NCBI RefSeq assembly: GCF_047495875.1
Contig: NC_092461.1
Location: 87,366,931 to 87,430,930, forward strand
From: Pithys albifrons albifrons
Taxonomy: Eukaryota; Chordata; Aves; Passeriformes; Thamnophilidae
Length of the DNA: 64,000 bases
Direction: 5' to 3'
The position numbers and the translations under genes were made by a program. The notes under the pieces are model-generated. The model was not told the DNA's origin, did no database searches, and saw only the letters and a program-made list of their open reading frames with translations. Of the stretch, positions 48,349-58,765 are shown in pieces; position 1 is the stretch's first letter; each line of letters starts with the position of its first letter.

Positions 48349-49227
48349 AAACTTTGAAAACAAAATAAAGCTTTGGGAAACCAAGTGATCTGTTACCCCT
48401 GCTGAATTTCCACCTCCTATTTTGTCAGGGTTAAAACCTATCTTGAACTTCTGAGTTCTGTTTTGTTTTGCCTTTTTTTTTTCACCCCTATCTTTAGGGG
48501 TTTCATTTTTAAATAAAAGCAATGGTGCACTTATTGTGTTGCTTGACTGTGCACATGAAAACTCAGCAAAAGCAATACATCTGTCCTCACTTTCTTTCTA
48601 GTGTCAATAATTAGGTATGGCATTGGAAAGAGAGACCAATTAAAAAAGGTTAGTATAAAACTGCATATGAGTAAGAGATTATTGTTACAGATTTTCTTCA
48701 TTTTTCAGTTCTTTTTCTCTTTATATACCTTATGTCCCCTTTCTTCTTCACTCTAGCCCTTCTGTCCCCCTAATGAGGACATCTTCAACATCAGTTTGTG
48801 TTAGACTCCTTTCACTCCTCAGTCTGAGCTCTTTTCTCTCACTAAGCAGGACTGCAGGAGTCTAAAACAAGGCAGAGCCTAAAAGTACCTTCATGACAAG
48901 GGTACACACACCCTTTTTCTCTCTCACAGATCACAGCTTGGTCCCTTATGCCTCTTTGCATCTCTCAACAGTCTCCAACAGGGAATTGATGTCACTTCTC
49001 CTGGCAAAAAACAGTTGATGTACATCTGCCTTAGGGACTTGGGACTTATGCCTGAGTCACTGATGGGAATGTGACTGAACATCAGTGAATTGGAGGGGAC
49101 ATCTCCAGAAAGATAGCTGTACATGAAAGACTTCCACCTTGCACATAGTCACAGGTTCAGAGTCTCTCAGGTCACCGGTGCTGCTCTGGTTTTTTCATCT
49201 CTCCTGACTGGTTTGATGAAGAGTACA
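48349..49227. other. Unique DNA, no gene seen
   Basis: No repeat family or exon was recognised. The sequence at 48780-49200 is GC-richer than the average and may be an unrecognised old element. Confidence 0.35.
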
Positions 49228-49232
49228 CAAGC

Positions 49233-49757
49233 TGTAATGGTTTGACCCATGGCTTCCTCAGTAACCATTGTATCTAAGGAAGTTACAAGTATTCCACACG
49301 TGTCTTCCACGTAGCGGGGGGGGTGTGTGGTTTTTTTTGTTCTGGTCCTTGGCTGAGGAGCTGGTGGGAGGGGGTTGAAGTCTGGTCCCTCCGGTCCCTG
49401 GTGGTTCTCCTGTCCTGGGTGAGATTGTTTCATTCTCGTTCCCTTTCCTTGAGGTTTTTAATTGTGTTTGTTTTGATTCATTCGGTTTCTTTGGGTTGGG
49501 TTGGTGTCTTCCCTATTTTCCGGCTAATCAATCCCCTTTTCTCCCTTCCCCTCTCCCCTGGGGGGTGGGATCCTATGTATTGTGTATATAGTGTGGTTTG
49601 TAAATGTTAGTAAATATAATTTATTCTTTTTATTCAATTCAGTTTCTTTAGAGTGCGTTTCTTTTCAGTTTTTATTCCTTTCCTTTGCTGGGAAGGTTCT
49701 GGGTGTGGGAAGGGGGGCCAGTCCAGGGTTGGCAACAGCTAGGCCAAACCTGTGACA
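49233..49757 (+). mobile_element. Solo LTR, third family
   Basis: A 525-bp element from TGTAATGGTTTGACCC to CCAAACCTGTGACA. The late part has a GTATATAG-type TATA, a TAAATATAATTTATTC polyadenylation-like zone and a TTCAGTTTC/GAGTGCG region, then a GGCAACAGCTAGGCCAAAC tail; this layout is familiar from avian ERVL-type LTRs. Flanks are CAAGC (49228-49232) and CAAGT (49758-49762), a 5-bp duplication with one change. It has no internal genes. A run of nine G occurs near 49315. Confidence 0.75.
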
Positions 49758-49832
49758 CAAGTGGTGGCTTGGAAAATAGATTAGATTGGTGAGACCCACA
49801 ATACAGAAATATGGAAGCCACTTTTCTTTCTT

Positions 49833-50289
49833 AGTAAGACAATCAAATGATTGTTGTCAAGTGATAAAAGACTCCATTAAGGCAGAACTCTGCTTGACCT
49901 GCTCCTTGTGATTATTCTGATTCAGATGTGCAGGGCTTGTGTTCCTTTGCAGTACTTCAAGCAACTCTTACTGGTGAAGTCATGGGGAGAACCAGGTCCA
50001 GTAGGTCTGAAGCTGCTATGAGGTATCTGAAGAGAGCTTCAGCTACCTCTTCTTCCTGATCCAGGGATCTGTAATAGACACCTAGCACAAGGTCTTTCTA
50101 CCACATGGCAATTCTTCTATTTGGACCCAAAGGTACTCTGCATAGCACAGATAACATCTACTCACTCAGACTACTTTTCTGCAGAAAGAGCAATCCTTCC
50201 TCCTCTTTTATTCTCTTTCTCTTCCAGAAGGTCTTGTACTTGTACACTGAAGGAGTCCTGTCACATGACTTAATTCATCATATTTTTTT
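49833..50289 (-). mobile_element. Old CR1, endonuclease part, left of the RTE insertion
   Basis: On minus, short conserved segments of a CR1 AP endonuclease survive: an RGG-IAL block, then LVLGVYYRSLDQEEEVAEAL, the counterpart of VVGVCYRPPNQDDEGDE in the better copy at 34.9 kb, and MTSPVRVA. Stops and frameshifts are common, so the element is old. It continues on the other side of the RTE LINE at 53706, which shows the RTE landed inside it. Confidence 0.65.
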
Positions 50290-51251
50290 TCTTAGAGTAT
50301 CATCATCATCATGGCTAGGCTTCGCGAACGAAGATTTGGGAAGGGCACTACCCACGCTTGCTGCAAGCTGCTGGTGGCTAAAAAGGCCGATACGGGATAG
50401 GCAGGTCCGTTCACAAAAGGCACAGCGGAACGTCTCCCTAGGTGACATTGGCAAGGAACGGTTCATTCTGCGTTGTCTTTTCCCCTCAAGACTGACTCTC
50501 CGTGCATTGTCAAAGGAAGTAGCAGCGTTGTGAATGGTGTGTCTCCATGAATCCCGATTGGAGGCCAGAGTGGACCATTGGTGGCAGTCAATATGGCCAA
50601 GGCTGAGGTGTTGTTTCAGGAAGTCCTTGTATCTCTTCTTCGGGGCTCCTCTCTTGCAGCAGCCGGTGGCGAGTTCACCATAGAGCACAATCTTCGGAAG
50701 GCGGTGATCCTCCATCCTGGAGACGTGCCCTGACCAGCGCAGCTGCGTTCTCATCAGCATGGCCTCGATACTGCTGACCCCTGCCTGTTCAAGAACAGAC
50801 ACATTGGTCACGTAATCAGACCAGTGGATGTTTAGGATTGAACGGAGGCAGCGCTGATGGAAGCGTTCGAGAAGCCGCAGATGGTGGCGGTAGATGACCC
50901 ATGATTCAGACCCATATAAAAGAGTAGACAGTACAATGGCTCTGTAGACACTGATCTTTGTACTTTTCTTCAGGTGTTTGTTGGACTAGACTCTTTTATG
51001 GAGTTTGGGGGGACATTCTAAATGTCCCAAGATCTGACACAGGCTTTGGTGACGTCAATGAAGGTTACATAGAGACCTTTGTTCTGTTCCCTACACTTCT
51101 CTTGCAGTTTTCTGAGAACAAACACCATGTCTGTGGTGCTCCTATTGGCTCTGAAACCACACTGGCTTTCAGGTAGAAGACCTTCTGCAATAGTGGATAC
51201 TAATCTGTTCAGAAGTATTCTTTCAAGGATTTTACCAGCAATGGAGAGCAA
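50281..51251 (-). pseudogene. RTE LINE ORF, RT remnants and C-terminal domain
   Basis: The first piece (51251-51018) has the RT fingers: LSIAGKILERILLNRL, QCGFRANRSTTDMVFVLRKL and YVTFIDVTKA, then stops. The next (about 50975-50281) resumes after the missing core at ISVYRAIVLSTLLYGSESW, then RWSGHVSRMEDHRLPKIVLY and a Cys-x2-Cys finger (FRCAFCERTC...GLFSHQQ) whose second His is unclear. Roughly two hundred residues between the pieces are absent, judged from the family's usual length. The element cannot make an active RT. The GCGAAGCC...CCATGATG end sits just downstream, overlapping the terminal codons. Confidence 0.85.
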
Positions 51252-51712
51252 AGTAATACCTTGGTAATTTGAGCAGTCTGATTTTTCTCCTTTCTTCTTG
51301 TACAGGGTGATAATGACTGCATCACGGAGATCTGGTGGTAGTTCCCCTTGTTCCCAGCAACAAGCTCATGGAATTTGGCATGGATTTCTTGACCTCCATG
51401 CTTTCAGATTTCAGGTGGAATTCCATCAACCCCAGCTGCCTTGCCAGTTTTCACCTGTTGTATGGCCTTGAGTATCTCTCCCATAGTAGGGGCTGCATCC
51501 AATTCATGTTTCACCGGTTGTTGTTTAATGTGCTGAATTGCTGAGCCTTGGACTACACGGTTGGCACTGAAGAGAGTCTGAAAGTGCTCAGATCATCGGT
51601 TCAGGGTGGAGGTTTTATCTGTGAGAAGCATTTGGCCATCTGCACTGAGTAGGGGGCTTTGAACCTAGTGTGTGGGTCCGTACACTGCTTTCAGGGCCTC
51701 ATAGAATCCTCT

Positions 51713-52936
51713 TTAGTCACCCAAATCTGTGCATAGTTGTGTCTTTTCTGCTAGGTCAAGCCACCATTTGTTCTGGATGTCTCGAAGTTTCTGTTGGAGC
51801 TTACTGCATGCAAGAAGAAAGGTGGCTTTTTTTATATGGCAAGATGGCTGAGCAAGGTGTGCTTGGTGAGCAGTTCTCTTCTTCTTCAACAATTCCTGGA
51901 TCTCTTGATTGTTTTCATCAAACCAGTCTTTGTTTTTCTCAGAGGAGAACCCTAGGGACTCTTCAGAGGACTGCAGGATGCTATTTTTAATATCTTGCCA
52001 AAGTGCTTCAGGAGAGGGATCTATGGGATTATCTTTAAGTCTAGTTTGAAGGTTTACCTGGAAGCTGTCCCTCACTGCGGCTGTTTGAAGATTGCTGACT
52101 TGGAGCCTCCTCCTTGGAATGCCGCCTCTCTTAGGCTTGGGCTTGAAGTGGAGGTTAAGTTTGCAGCGCACAAGGCGGTGGTCTGTTTGACATTCTGCAC
52201 TCAGCATCACTCGAGTATGACGGACATCACTGACATTTCTCTGTTGCACTAAGATATAGTCAATGAGGTGCCAGCGCTTGGATCGAGGATGCATCCAGGT
52301 TGTCTTCAGGCTGTCTTTCTGTTGAAAGATAGTGTTGGTGATGGAGAGCTGCCGTTCTACACAAAACTCTAGCAGGAGGCGTCCGGTGTTGTTGCAGTTT
52401 CCAACACCATGCTTGCCCAGGACTCCTTTCCAGGCTTCAGAATTCTTACCTACTCTGGTGTTGAAGTCACCAAGGATTATAATCTTATCATCTGCAGGAA
52501 CATTTTGGGCGAGGTGGCGCAGGTCTGTGTAGAATTTGTCTTTTTCCCCTGGGTCAGCTTGGAGAATTGGGGCATATACGCTAAAAAGAACAACATGTTG
52601 CTTGTTGTGTAGAGGGAGGCGTAAGGACATAATGTGATCGGAATGACCTGTCAACAGATTTTCAAGTTTGGAGGCAATGGAGTTTTTAATCATGAAGCCA
52701 ACTCCTGAAAGGTGTCTTTCGGTTTTGGGTTTGCCTGACCAGTAGAGTGTGTAGCCAGCACCATGTTCTTTAAGGCTGCCTTCCTCGTGAAGACAAACTT
52801 CACTGAGAGCAGCAATGTCAATGTTGAGCTGTGACAGTTTGTGGGCAATTAGAGCAGAACGACGCTCAGGACGTCCACTATCCCCAGTATCAAGCATGGC
52901 TCTGATGTTCCAACATGTGAGTGTTAGTTTGAGCAC
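51713..52936 (-). pseudogene. RTE LINE ORF, AP endonuclease part
   Basis: A 407-codon frame on minus, start ATG at 52936. Endonuclease motifs in order: CWNIRAM (residues 8-14, catalytic Asn10), AALSEVCL (Glu46), SVYAPI (119-124), IILGDFNTRVG (Asp157, Asn159), HLIDYIL (223-229) and TDHRLVRC (Asp252-His253). All catalytic positions of the exonuclease-endonuclease-phosphatase fold look intact. A Lys-rich linker follows. The frame stops at TAA (51713-51715). The same frame continues toward the RT through further stops (about 51665 and 51593). Vertebrate databases often label such proteins craniofacial development protein 2-like; it is a transposon protein, not a host gene. Confidence 0.88.
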
Positions 52937-53255
52937 ACCTTTGCAGGCAGGTGTATGCCTTTGAAATCTCTTTGTTTTTGTTTGACTGCATGGAAGATGC
53001 CGATTTGCCGCGGTTATCCAACCGGGTGTGGAGATGAGCTTTGTTTAGGCCACCTTTGCTAGGCCCCTCTCCGTGTGGAGCAAGCAGTGCTGTCCCTAGA
53101 AAAGGCTGCTTGGTCATTTCAGGATGCTGCCGCAAGAGACTGTCATCTTCGGGGTCACGTCTCTAATGATTCATATCCTGAACCGCCTGCATGCAGGGTT
53201 GGGTCTGCGGCTTCCAGCTGCTTCCTATCACCTGCCGTTTTCGACCCTCACCTGT

Positions 53256-53420
53256 CGCTACAGGGCTTTGCAATGTGGGTGAACCCTTCAAGCCTGTGCA
53301 ATGGGTTTTTTAGGTGAGGCACAGTGTGCGCAGGACTGGCCCCACCCTTTACTCCTAAGGTTCATCTGCCACGGCCTCACGAGCTTGGACGGTGACAGCG
53401 AATACCTCAGGACATAGGTT
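53256..53420 (-). other. RTE 5' leader segment shared with the SINE body
   Basis: Within the RTE leader, 53274-53399 read on minus aligns with the SINE body at about 8546-8672. Shared blocks are CTGTCACC, GCCGTGGCAGATGAACCT, AAAGGGT, GGGGCCAGT-like, CTGTGCCTCACCTAAAAA and CACCCACAT. This is leader, not coding sequence. It is listed because it links the LINE and the SINE. Confidence 0.85.
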
Positions 53421-53705
53421 TGGTTAGAGTATCCTTCTCTTAGATGGATGGCTTTACAGGGCTAAACGAGCTCCATCTGCCCGGGTTTGAGGTTGGAGTT
53501 GTCCTTCTCCTAGGATGGTTGCCAGACGGCTAGCGAGCCCATCCTGCCCGTGGACACACTTTGTCTGACCCTTCAGCTGAGACCTGTCTGGCATGGGAGA
53601 CCCTACTGGTGGCACAAACCACCTCCAGCATAGCTCTCAACCTCATGAGGGCACGCAAGCTTCTCTCCTGCGACAAGGGGGTGTCCACGGAGAAGTCTTA
53701 GAGTA

Positions 53706-54420
53706 CAGTAACTGTGGGATAGCATGTATAATTTTAGTAGTTCTTCTCGATTCCTGATAGTGAACTCTACAAGAGTATGGGAAAATCCCCCATGGCTCTT
53801 CTGCCCAGCTGCTTTCATCCTGTACCCTTTTGCTTCCTGGTTTCAGAGAACACTTGCCCTGAAATCAATTTCTAACTCTACCTTGTAAAGTTAGATACCC
53901 AATAGGGAAAGATGTCTTGGCAAGAACCTCCCTTCAGTCAGGTGCTGATTGTATGTGACGTCTGCTCCTGCATATACCTTTGCTTTACATAACCCAAGGT
54001 CCTATCACCTTTGCTTTAGCCCTTGGAGCTCTGTAGTTCAGCTTGATCTTTTATGTGTCATTCTTTTCAGAGTCATTTATATCCACATGGAAGGACAAAT
54101 AGCAGTATCTGAGCTTGAGGAGTTTTGGCATCCTCTCTACATTATGATGCATTTTAACTTCTGGTAAGTAGCAAACTTCTTCTGATGGCTTATCAGGTCA
54201 GCAAATGGCTGCCTGAAGTCTGTTGCAGAAAGGAGGGTTCTGCTGCTGATACCACTTCCTCTCCTTGATGGGTATAACCAGTTGAGCAGGAACATCTGGC
54301 TTGATTACCCCTTGCAGTGGATACTGGTTTTCTCCCTATGTTCTTCTGAACTCCCTGCCTGTTCATCATTCAAATTTTTCTAGAGGAGAGTAAACCAGAT
54401 TGCTAGTTGCCAAAGGACAT
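53706..54420 (-). mobile_element. Old CR1, ORF1 esterase end, right of the RTE insertion
   Basis: On minus, a degraded CR1 ORF1 is visible near 54110-53960: CYLSFHVDINDSEKND matches the esterase HVGTNDxxxxD block (the GxND block), followed by KIKLNYRAPRAK in place of the usual KxxYRAL helix. Several stops interrupt it. It continues into the endonuclease part at 49833-50289 after the RTE. The right boundary is uncertain and may extend toward 55000. Confidence 0.55.
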
Positions 54421-55568
54421 GAGTTTCCACAGTGCTGTGTTCTGCAAGTGACTGTCTTTCTCTTCTTTGTTCCATCCCTTTCATCATCTAATATCATCAC
54501 CACTGAGGTATCAGCTGTGGTCCCTACACAGTCTCCACTAGTATCCTATCAATGCCCTTCTCACCCTTTCTGCCTTAGTGCAGCCTGCTGTGTTCTTTCT
54601 GCACCTGTTGCCCCTGTAATCTATTAGGGCACATATCCCAGAAGGGAGGAACCCATCCTGCTCAGACCAGGGAGAAGCACCAGGCCTTACCTGCAGCCCT
54701 ACACCTCACTGCCTGCATGCCCCCTCAGGAGTTCTACTGGAATTGAAGCCTATGATATATGAGGGTAAACTCTATGACAATCCTATGGGCATCCAGAGGC
54801 CATGTTTTCTGCTTTGTCCCGTCATGTGACTCCCAGTCTGTACCCTAGTAAGGTACAATCACCACTGGGAGAGAGTAGCTCCCCCAAAAAACAAAACTCT
54901 AGGACTGGCTGTCTGCACATGCCCTGCCAGCTGACAGCTGCATCCCCATCAGCTCCCATTTGCTGCACTTTGTTTTTCTTCATTCTGCCAGTGCCAGATA
55001 AGCAGATTATAGAAGCTGAGCACGGACATCTCTGACACCATGCAGGTGTCACCTGCTGTGGCACTCTTCCCTGAAGGTCCTTCTTCATGTGAAAATGAAC
55101 TCTGCAAAACACCTCCTGGCTCCTGAACAAGATTGCAGTTCCTTGCTCCTTTTTCCATTGCTTTCCCACAGAACATGTAAGCTAAGCACATATGTCTCTA
55201 GCTTTGTGCAAGGTTTCTGAAATGGCAAGTTCCTTCTTACTGCATGTACTTTCCATCAAAATGCCTCTGACCCAAGGTTCACTTGTAGCACAAATTTTGT
55301 AGGCCAACACAAATCTGTCTCAGCAGGCTTTCCTCTGGCACTGGAGCTTGGTGAGGAGTCATTGTTGTATCAGGGAACCTTGTGCCACCTGTATCAGCCA
55401 TGTATTGGCTCATTACTATACTTTGGGAAGATGTTTTTCCAGCTGCATGTTGTAGGAATTGATTCACAATATCTAGAATGGAGAAAGTTCTGCCAGAAAT
55501 GAATTTGTGAAGAAAATCAAGAAGCCATTGATAATGTTTTAACAACTGATGTTTTTAATGTTTGATTG
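54421..55568. other. Unassigned sequence, possibly more old CR1
   Basis: GC-richer than typical unique DNA here and directly upstream (on minus) of the CR1 ORF1 remnant, so it may be more of ORF1 and its leader. I could not confirm motifs. The 115-codon minus frame at 54822-55169 has no recognised domain. Confidence 0.3.
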
Positions 55569-55575
55569 TACACAA

Positions 55576-55945
55576 TGTCTGGTAAAATGTCTTTTTGCAA
55601 AGTCACTGCTTTTTCTTCCCAGAATACCCTGTAATCTCAGGGTATTCTGGGAAGCCCTGTCCTGTTGAATGTAAATCCCCTTACTCCTATTGGCCCAGAG
55701 CCAAACTCCCCTCTTGTCTCTTACTGGTGGGTTTGAATCCCTCCAAAGTCCATATAAACCCCTGACCATAAATAAACACTCTCTTTGTTCTTCTCCCTCT
55801 GTGCATGATCTCTGTGTGTCCTTCTCAAGGGCTCTGGGGGACCATGTGATCAGGGAAGGCAGGGAGCACATTTTCTCCTAAGTAATGGACTAAACTCCAG
55901 GACCAGGAGATCCATCCATACTGTTGCAGATTGCATCCCTACAAC
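55576..55945 (+). mobile_element. Retroviral LTR, plus sense, with a long hairpin
   Basis: LTR-like arrangement on plus: candidate TG start at 55576, TATTGGCCC (CCAAT on minus) at about 55690, TATA box CATATAAACC at about 55751, polyadenylation signal AATAAAC at about 55771, then a pyrimidine-rich R/U5-like region ending near ACAACACA at 55945. A perfect 17-bp stem lies at 55615-55654. Target duplication was not resolved, so the edges are approximate. No coding region is attached. Confidence 0.6.
55615..55654. repeat. 17-bp perfect inverted repeat, 6-nt loop
   Basis: Positions 55615-55631 pair with 55638-55654 without mismatch around the loop TAATCT; the inner stem is CAGAATACCCTG with its complement. 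It sits in the upstream part of a candidate LTR. Confidence 0.92.
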
Positions 55946-56097
55946 ACACAGTACCAACGAGGCAGAAGGAACCCCTGAAAAGGATGGCATGTGGCCCTGT
56001 TGTCCTTGGAAGTGGTTTCTCATGGGATCAAAATACTAGGTCTTTGAGGAAGTCAAAAAAGTGATAATTCCATGATGAGAACTGAGTTCTGCACATG

Positions 56098-56795
56098 GTC
56101 ACAGAATCACAGAACTTTTAGGTTTGGAAGGGACCTCTGGAGATCACCTAGTCCAACTCCCTTTGTTACACAGGAATGTGTCCAGGTGAGTTTTGTGTCT
56201 CCAAAGAGGGAAACTCCATGACCTCCCTGGACAGCCTGTTCCAGTGCTCTGCCACCCTCAGTGTAACAATTTTTTTCCTCATGTTGAGGTGAAACTTGTG
56301 TTTTATTTCACAACTGCTGGTCCTTGTCCTGTCTCTGAGCACCACTGAAAAGAGTCTGGCACCATCCTCTTGGCACACACTTTTAAGATATTTATATGCA
56401 TTAATGACATCCCCTCTCAGTCTTCTCTTCTCTAGACTAAATAGGTCCAGCTCCCACAGTCTCTCCAGACCCCTAATCATCTTTGTGGCCCTCCACTGGA
56501 CCCTCTCCAATAGCTCCTTTCTTCCTTGTATAGAGGAGCCCAGAACTGGACACATTACTTCAGATATGGCCTCACTACACCCCAATAGAGGGGGAGGATC
56601 ACTTGCCTCAACCTGCTGGCCACACTCTTCCTGATGCGCCCCGGGATACCATTGGACCTCCTGGCTGCAAGGTTTTGCTAGTCTGCTTTCCACTTGGCCT
56701 CTGAGCCCTGAATGAGGCTTCCATCCATGGCTGACAAAACCTGGGGCTTGGTGATGTGCATAAGGCTGCCCCATTGCTACTTACCAAACAGGTTA
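56098..56795 (-). mobile_element. CR1 LINE 3' portion
   Basis: Minus-strand CR1 of 0.7 kb. The plus-left edge TCACAGAATCACAGAAC is the 3' terminus, followed by GTTTGGAAGGGACCTCTGGAGATCA. The minus frame 56774-56166 contains ERVQWRATKMIRGLERLWEL, LFSLEKRRLRGDVINAYKYL, LRDRTRTSSCEIKHKFHLN and VAEHWNRLSREVMEFPSLE, the ORF2 C-terminus and thumb. 5'-truncated before the RT catalytic core. Confidence 0.93.
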
Positions 56796-58168
56796 CCATG
56801 CTAACGGAGACCTCATAATCAACAACTCTGGCAAGTCACCCTTCCCCAGTGGTGGTGAAGACTGTGTTTGTTGCAGTGGGAAATCTCCCGAGGTAGAAGG
56901 ACTGCAAAGCACAGGTTTTTCCCTCTCCATGCTGCCCAGTTTGGAGACCAAAGAGAAGGAGCAGTGGATGTGGAAGCAGTTGAAGTTTGGTCAGACCATG
57001 TTTGAGTAAAAAGGATGGAGAATACATTGGTTCGTGTAAAAGAGTTCTGCTAGGAGATGGAAGAAACAGACAAAGGGGTTCTGCTGTAAGAGTGACTGCT
57101 GGATGTTAGAGCTTCTCCTTTTCTGAATGCTCTTTGAAGATATTTGGGGAGACAATGCAGTCCCACAAAGGCAAAGCTCCCCCAGCCATCACCCATTTCA
57201 TTTTCTTGGACCACTGAGTGGCCAGTGCCTGCCCTTTAGCTGCTGCTGCTTAGAAGAATGATGGTGAGGTGAAGGGATGATGATGATGATTTTATGGAAG
57301 TAACCTAAAAGCAAAGGCCTGTTTTGCCCAGCCTCTTTAACACTTACCTGTTTTCTCTGAGACACAGCAGTGCTGTCTAGTTTTCAAACCTCCTGGAACT
57401 GATCTGAAGTCTTTATGGGTTACTGTTTGACTAGGACAAAAGCATGACTATGACTGATCCATCTTTTTCCCTTGCTTGCTCCACTGTGGATGATGTGTTG
57501 CCCATATGGGGATCTCTCAGATATTCTAACTTGCAACTCAGAGAGGAGAGGGCCCATTTTTTTTCCCCAGTTAATGCTCATTCTAGATTAGTATGAAAGA
57601 TTTGCCATTTTTAAATACAGTTATACATGCAGTCAGGGATAAAATGGAAGGTGAAGGAAGGACAAATGCGTATGGGAAATACTTTTCTATTATACTGAGA
57701 TATTATAAGCAGGTCAATAAAAGTTCTGAATCAAAAATCTTCTAGTTCATCTGCAAGAATTTTAGACTGCATTACAATATTCTAACATCTATTTGCTCTG
57801 GGAACATCATAGTTGCAAAAATAAGTTATCAGATGTCAAGTTCCAAAATTAAGACAGGCTAGATTAAGGAAGATTTAACACATTACTTTTCAATTTTTTT
57901 TTGCAATACTTTGTTTTACATGTCACTCCATTTTGTCTTGCTATTGTTGTTATGATTACCTGACCCTTTTCAGGAACATTTCGTTCCTCAAAATATTTCA
58001 AACCCCTTCATTAAATGCTATAGAATAGTGTTAGGGTTAGTTCTGGCAACAGTAGGCAATGAAGATCCTGAAACACAATATACTTCCATCATGCATTTAA
58101 TTAAGAGTTAATTATGTAAATGTAAATCAATTTGGTTTCTAAGAAAAAAACATAAATTGTCAATGGAT
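56796..58168. other. Unique DNA, no gene seen
   Basis: No repeat family or exon was recognised. A short GAT run at about 57279 is not accompanied by any RTE tail sequence. Confidence 0.45.
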
Positions 58169-58617
58169 GTTGAATGCTCCTAAAACAGGAACGCAGGTCT
58201 TCTGCTTCGAGAGGCATGGTGGCCATCAGCTTGCAGCTCTTTTAGGCCGCCTCTCGAAGCCTGGGATGGCTCCCTCCACACCCAGCCCGGCGCAGCTTCC
58301 CAAGGAAGGACCACACTTGAGGCCAGGTGGCAACAGAAGAAGCAAGCTTTATTGGGGTGGCCAGCTTATAAAGGGTTGGAGGGATGGTTCCAGAAAAAGG
58401 GAGGAGAAAGGGGAAGGGCCAAGCATCCTATTGGTCAAAGCATGAGCAGAGGGGAGGTACAGAGAAAGGACCAATAGGGAATAAGGGTCCAAACATAGCC
58501 ATAAAAGGAGAACTACTGCAATGCACCAAACTGGGGCCAATCAGGGTAGGGTTGGCGGAAAAAACCTAGGGGGGTTCTGGGAAGAAGAACTTGGATAGGG
58601 ACTCCTATAGGGACACA
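58169..58617 (-). mobile_element. Retroviral 3' LTR, minus sense
   Basis: On minus: TGTGTCCCTATAGG at 58617, then CCAAT-type boxes (near 58540 and 58440), TATA-like CTTTATAAG near 58370, AATAAAGC at 58353-58348, and a GC-rich R/U5 running to about 58169. Spacing of TATA and polyadenylation signal is that of a retroviral LTR. The GC content is well above the flanks. It is preceded on minus by a coding tail (58618-58765), so this is a 3' LTR of a truncated provirus, not a solo LTR. A second LTR was not found in the window. Confidence 0.7.
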
Positions 58618-58765
58618 TTATGGGTAGACCTGATGGCCAGCGCCATTAACAGGGGAGAGATCTGTATATGAAATGCTCGGGCCCACAGCCTCAGGCTCTC
58701 CGATTTCTGCGTCCTCGTCGACCCACCACTTGTAATACTTCTGCCACTTAATAAAGTCCAGGTCT
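58618..58765 (-). pseudogene. 3' coding tail of a truncated endogenous retrovirus
   Basis: Directly before the LTR on minus lies an open frame of about 50 codons ending with TAA at 58618-58620, adjoining the LTR start. It is rich in Trp, Tyr, Asp and Glu near its start and Pro/Ser/Gly near its end. Its position at the extreme 3' end of the internal region suggests an envelope or accessory protein C-terminus, but I do not recognise it. Upstream homology stops near 58765, where AT-rich unique DNA begins. The usual purine-rich tract before an LTR is not evident. The provirus is broken and incomplete. Confidence 0.45.

Larger units (their letters stand above)
50300..53695 (-). mobile_element. RTE-clade LINE (AviRTE/BovB-like), complete ends, RT core deleted
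   Basis: A 3396-bp non-LTR retrotransposon on minus. A perfect 10-bp target duplication, TCTTAGAGTA, flanks it at 50290-50299 and 53696-53705, so both ends are preserved. The order on minus is a 5' leader of about 760 bp (53695-52937), an endonuclease ORF, RT remnants, a C-terminal domain and a 3' end of ATGATGATGATGA repeats. The RT core is missing: the frame passes from the YVTFIDVTKA block (about 51020) almost directly to TLLYGSESWVIYRHH (about 50915). The catalytic Asp pair is therefore lost. RTE elements carry one ORF and end in short tandem repeats, as here. AviRTE-type elements are known from only some bird lineages and from filarial nematodes, where horizontal transfer has been proposed. 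Confidence 0.9.

Noticed and set aside
51713..52936. A host craniofacial-development-type gene
   Set aside because: Such names in databases come from RTE LINE proteins. Here the frame sits inside an element with target duplications and is followed by RT remnants.
57276..57292. GAT/ATG repeat as an RTE 3' tail
   Set aside because: No upstream match to the LINE or SINE tail (CGAAGCC...GCCAT) and no target duplication.
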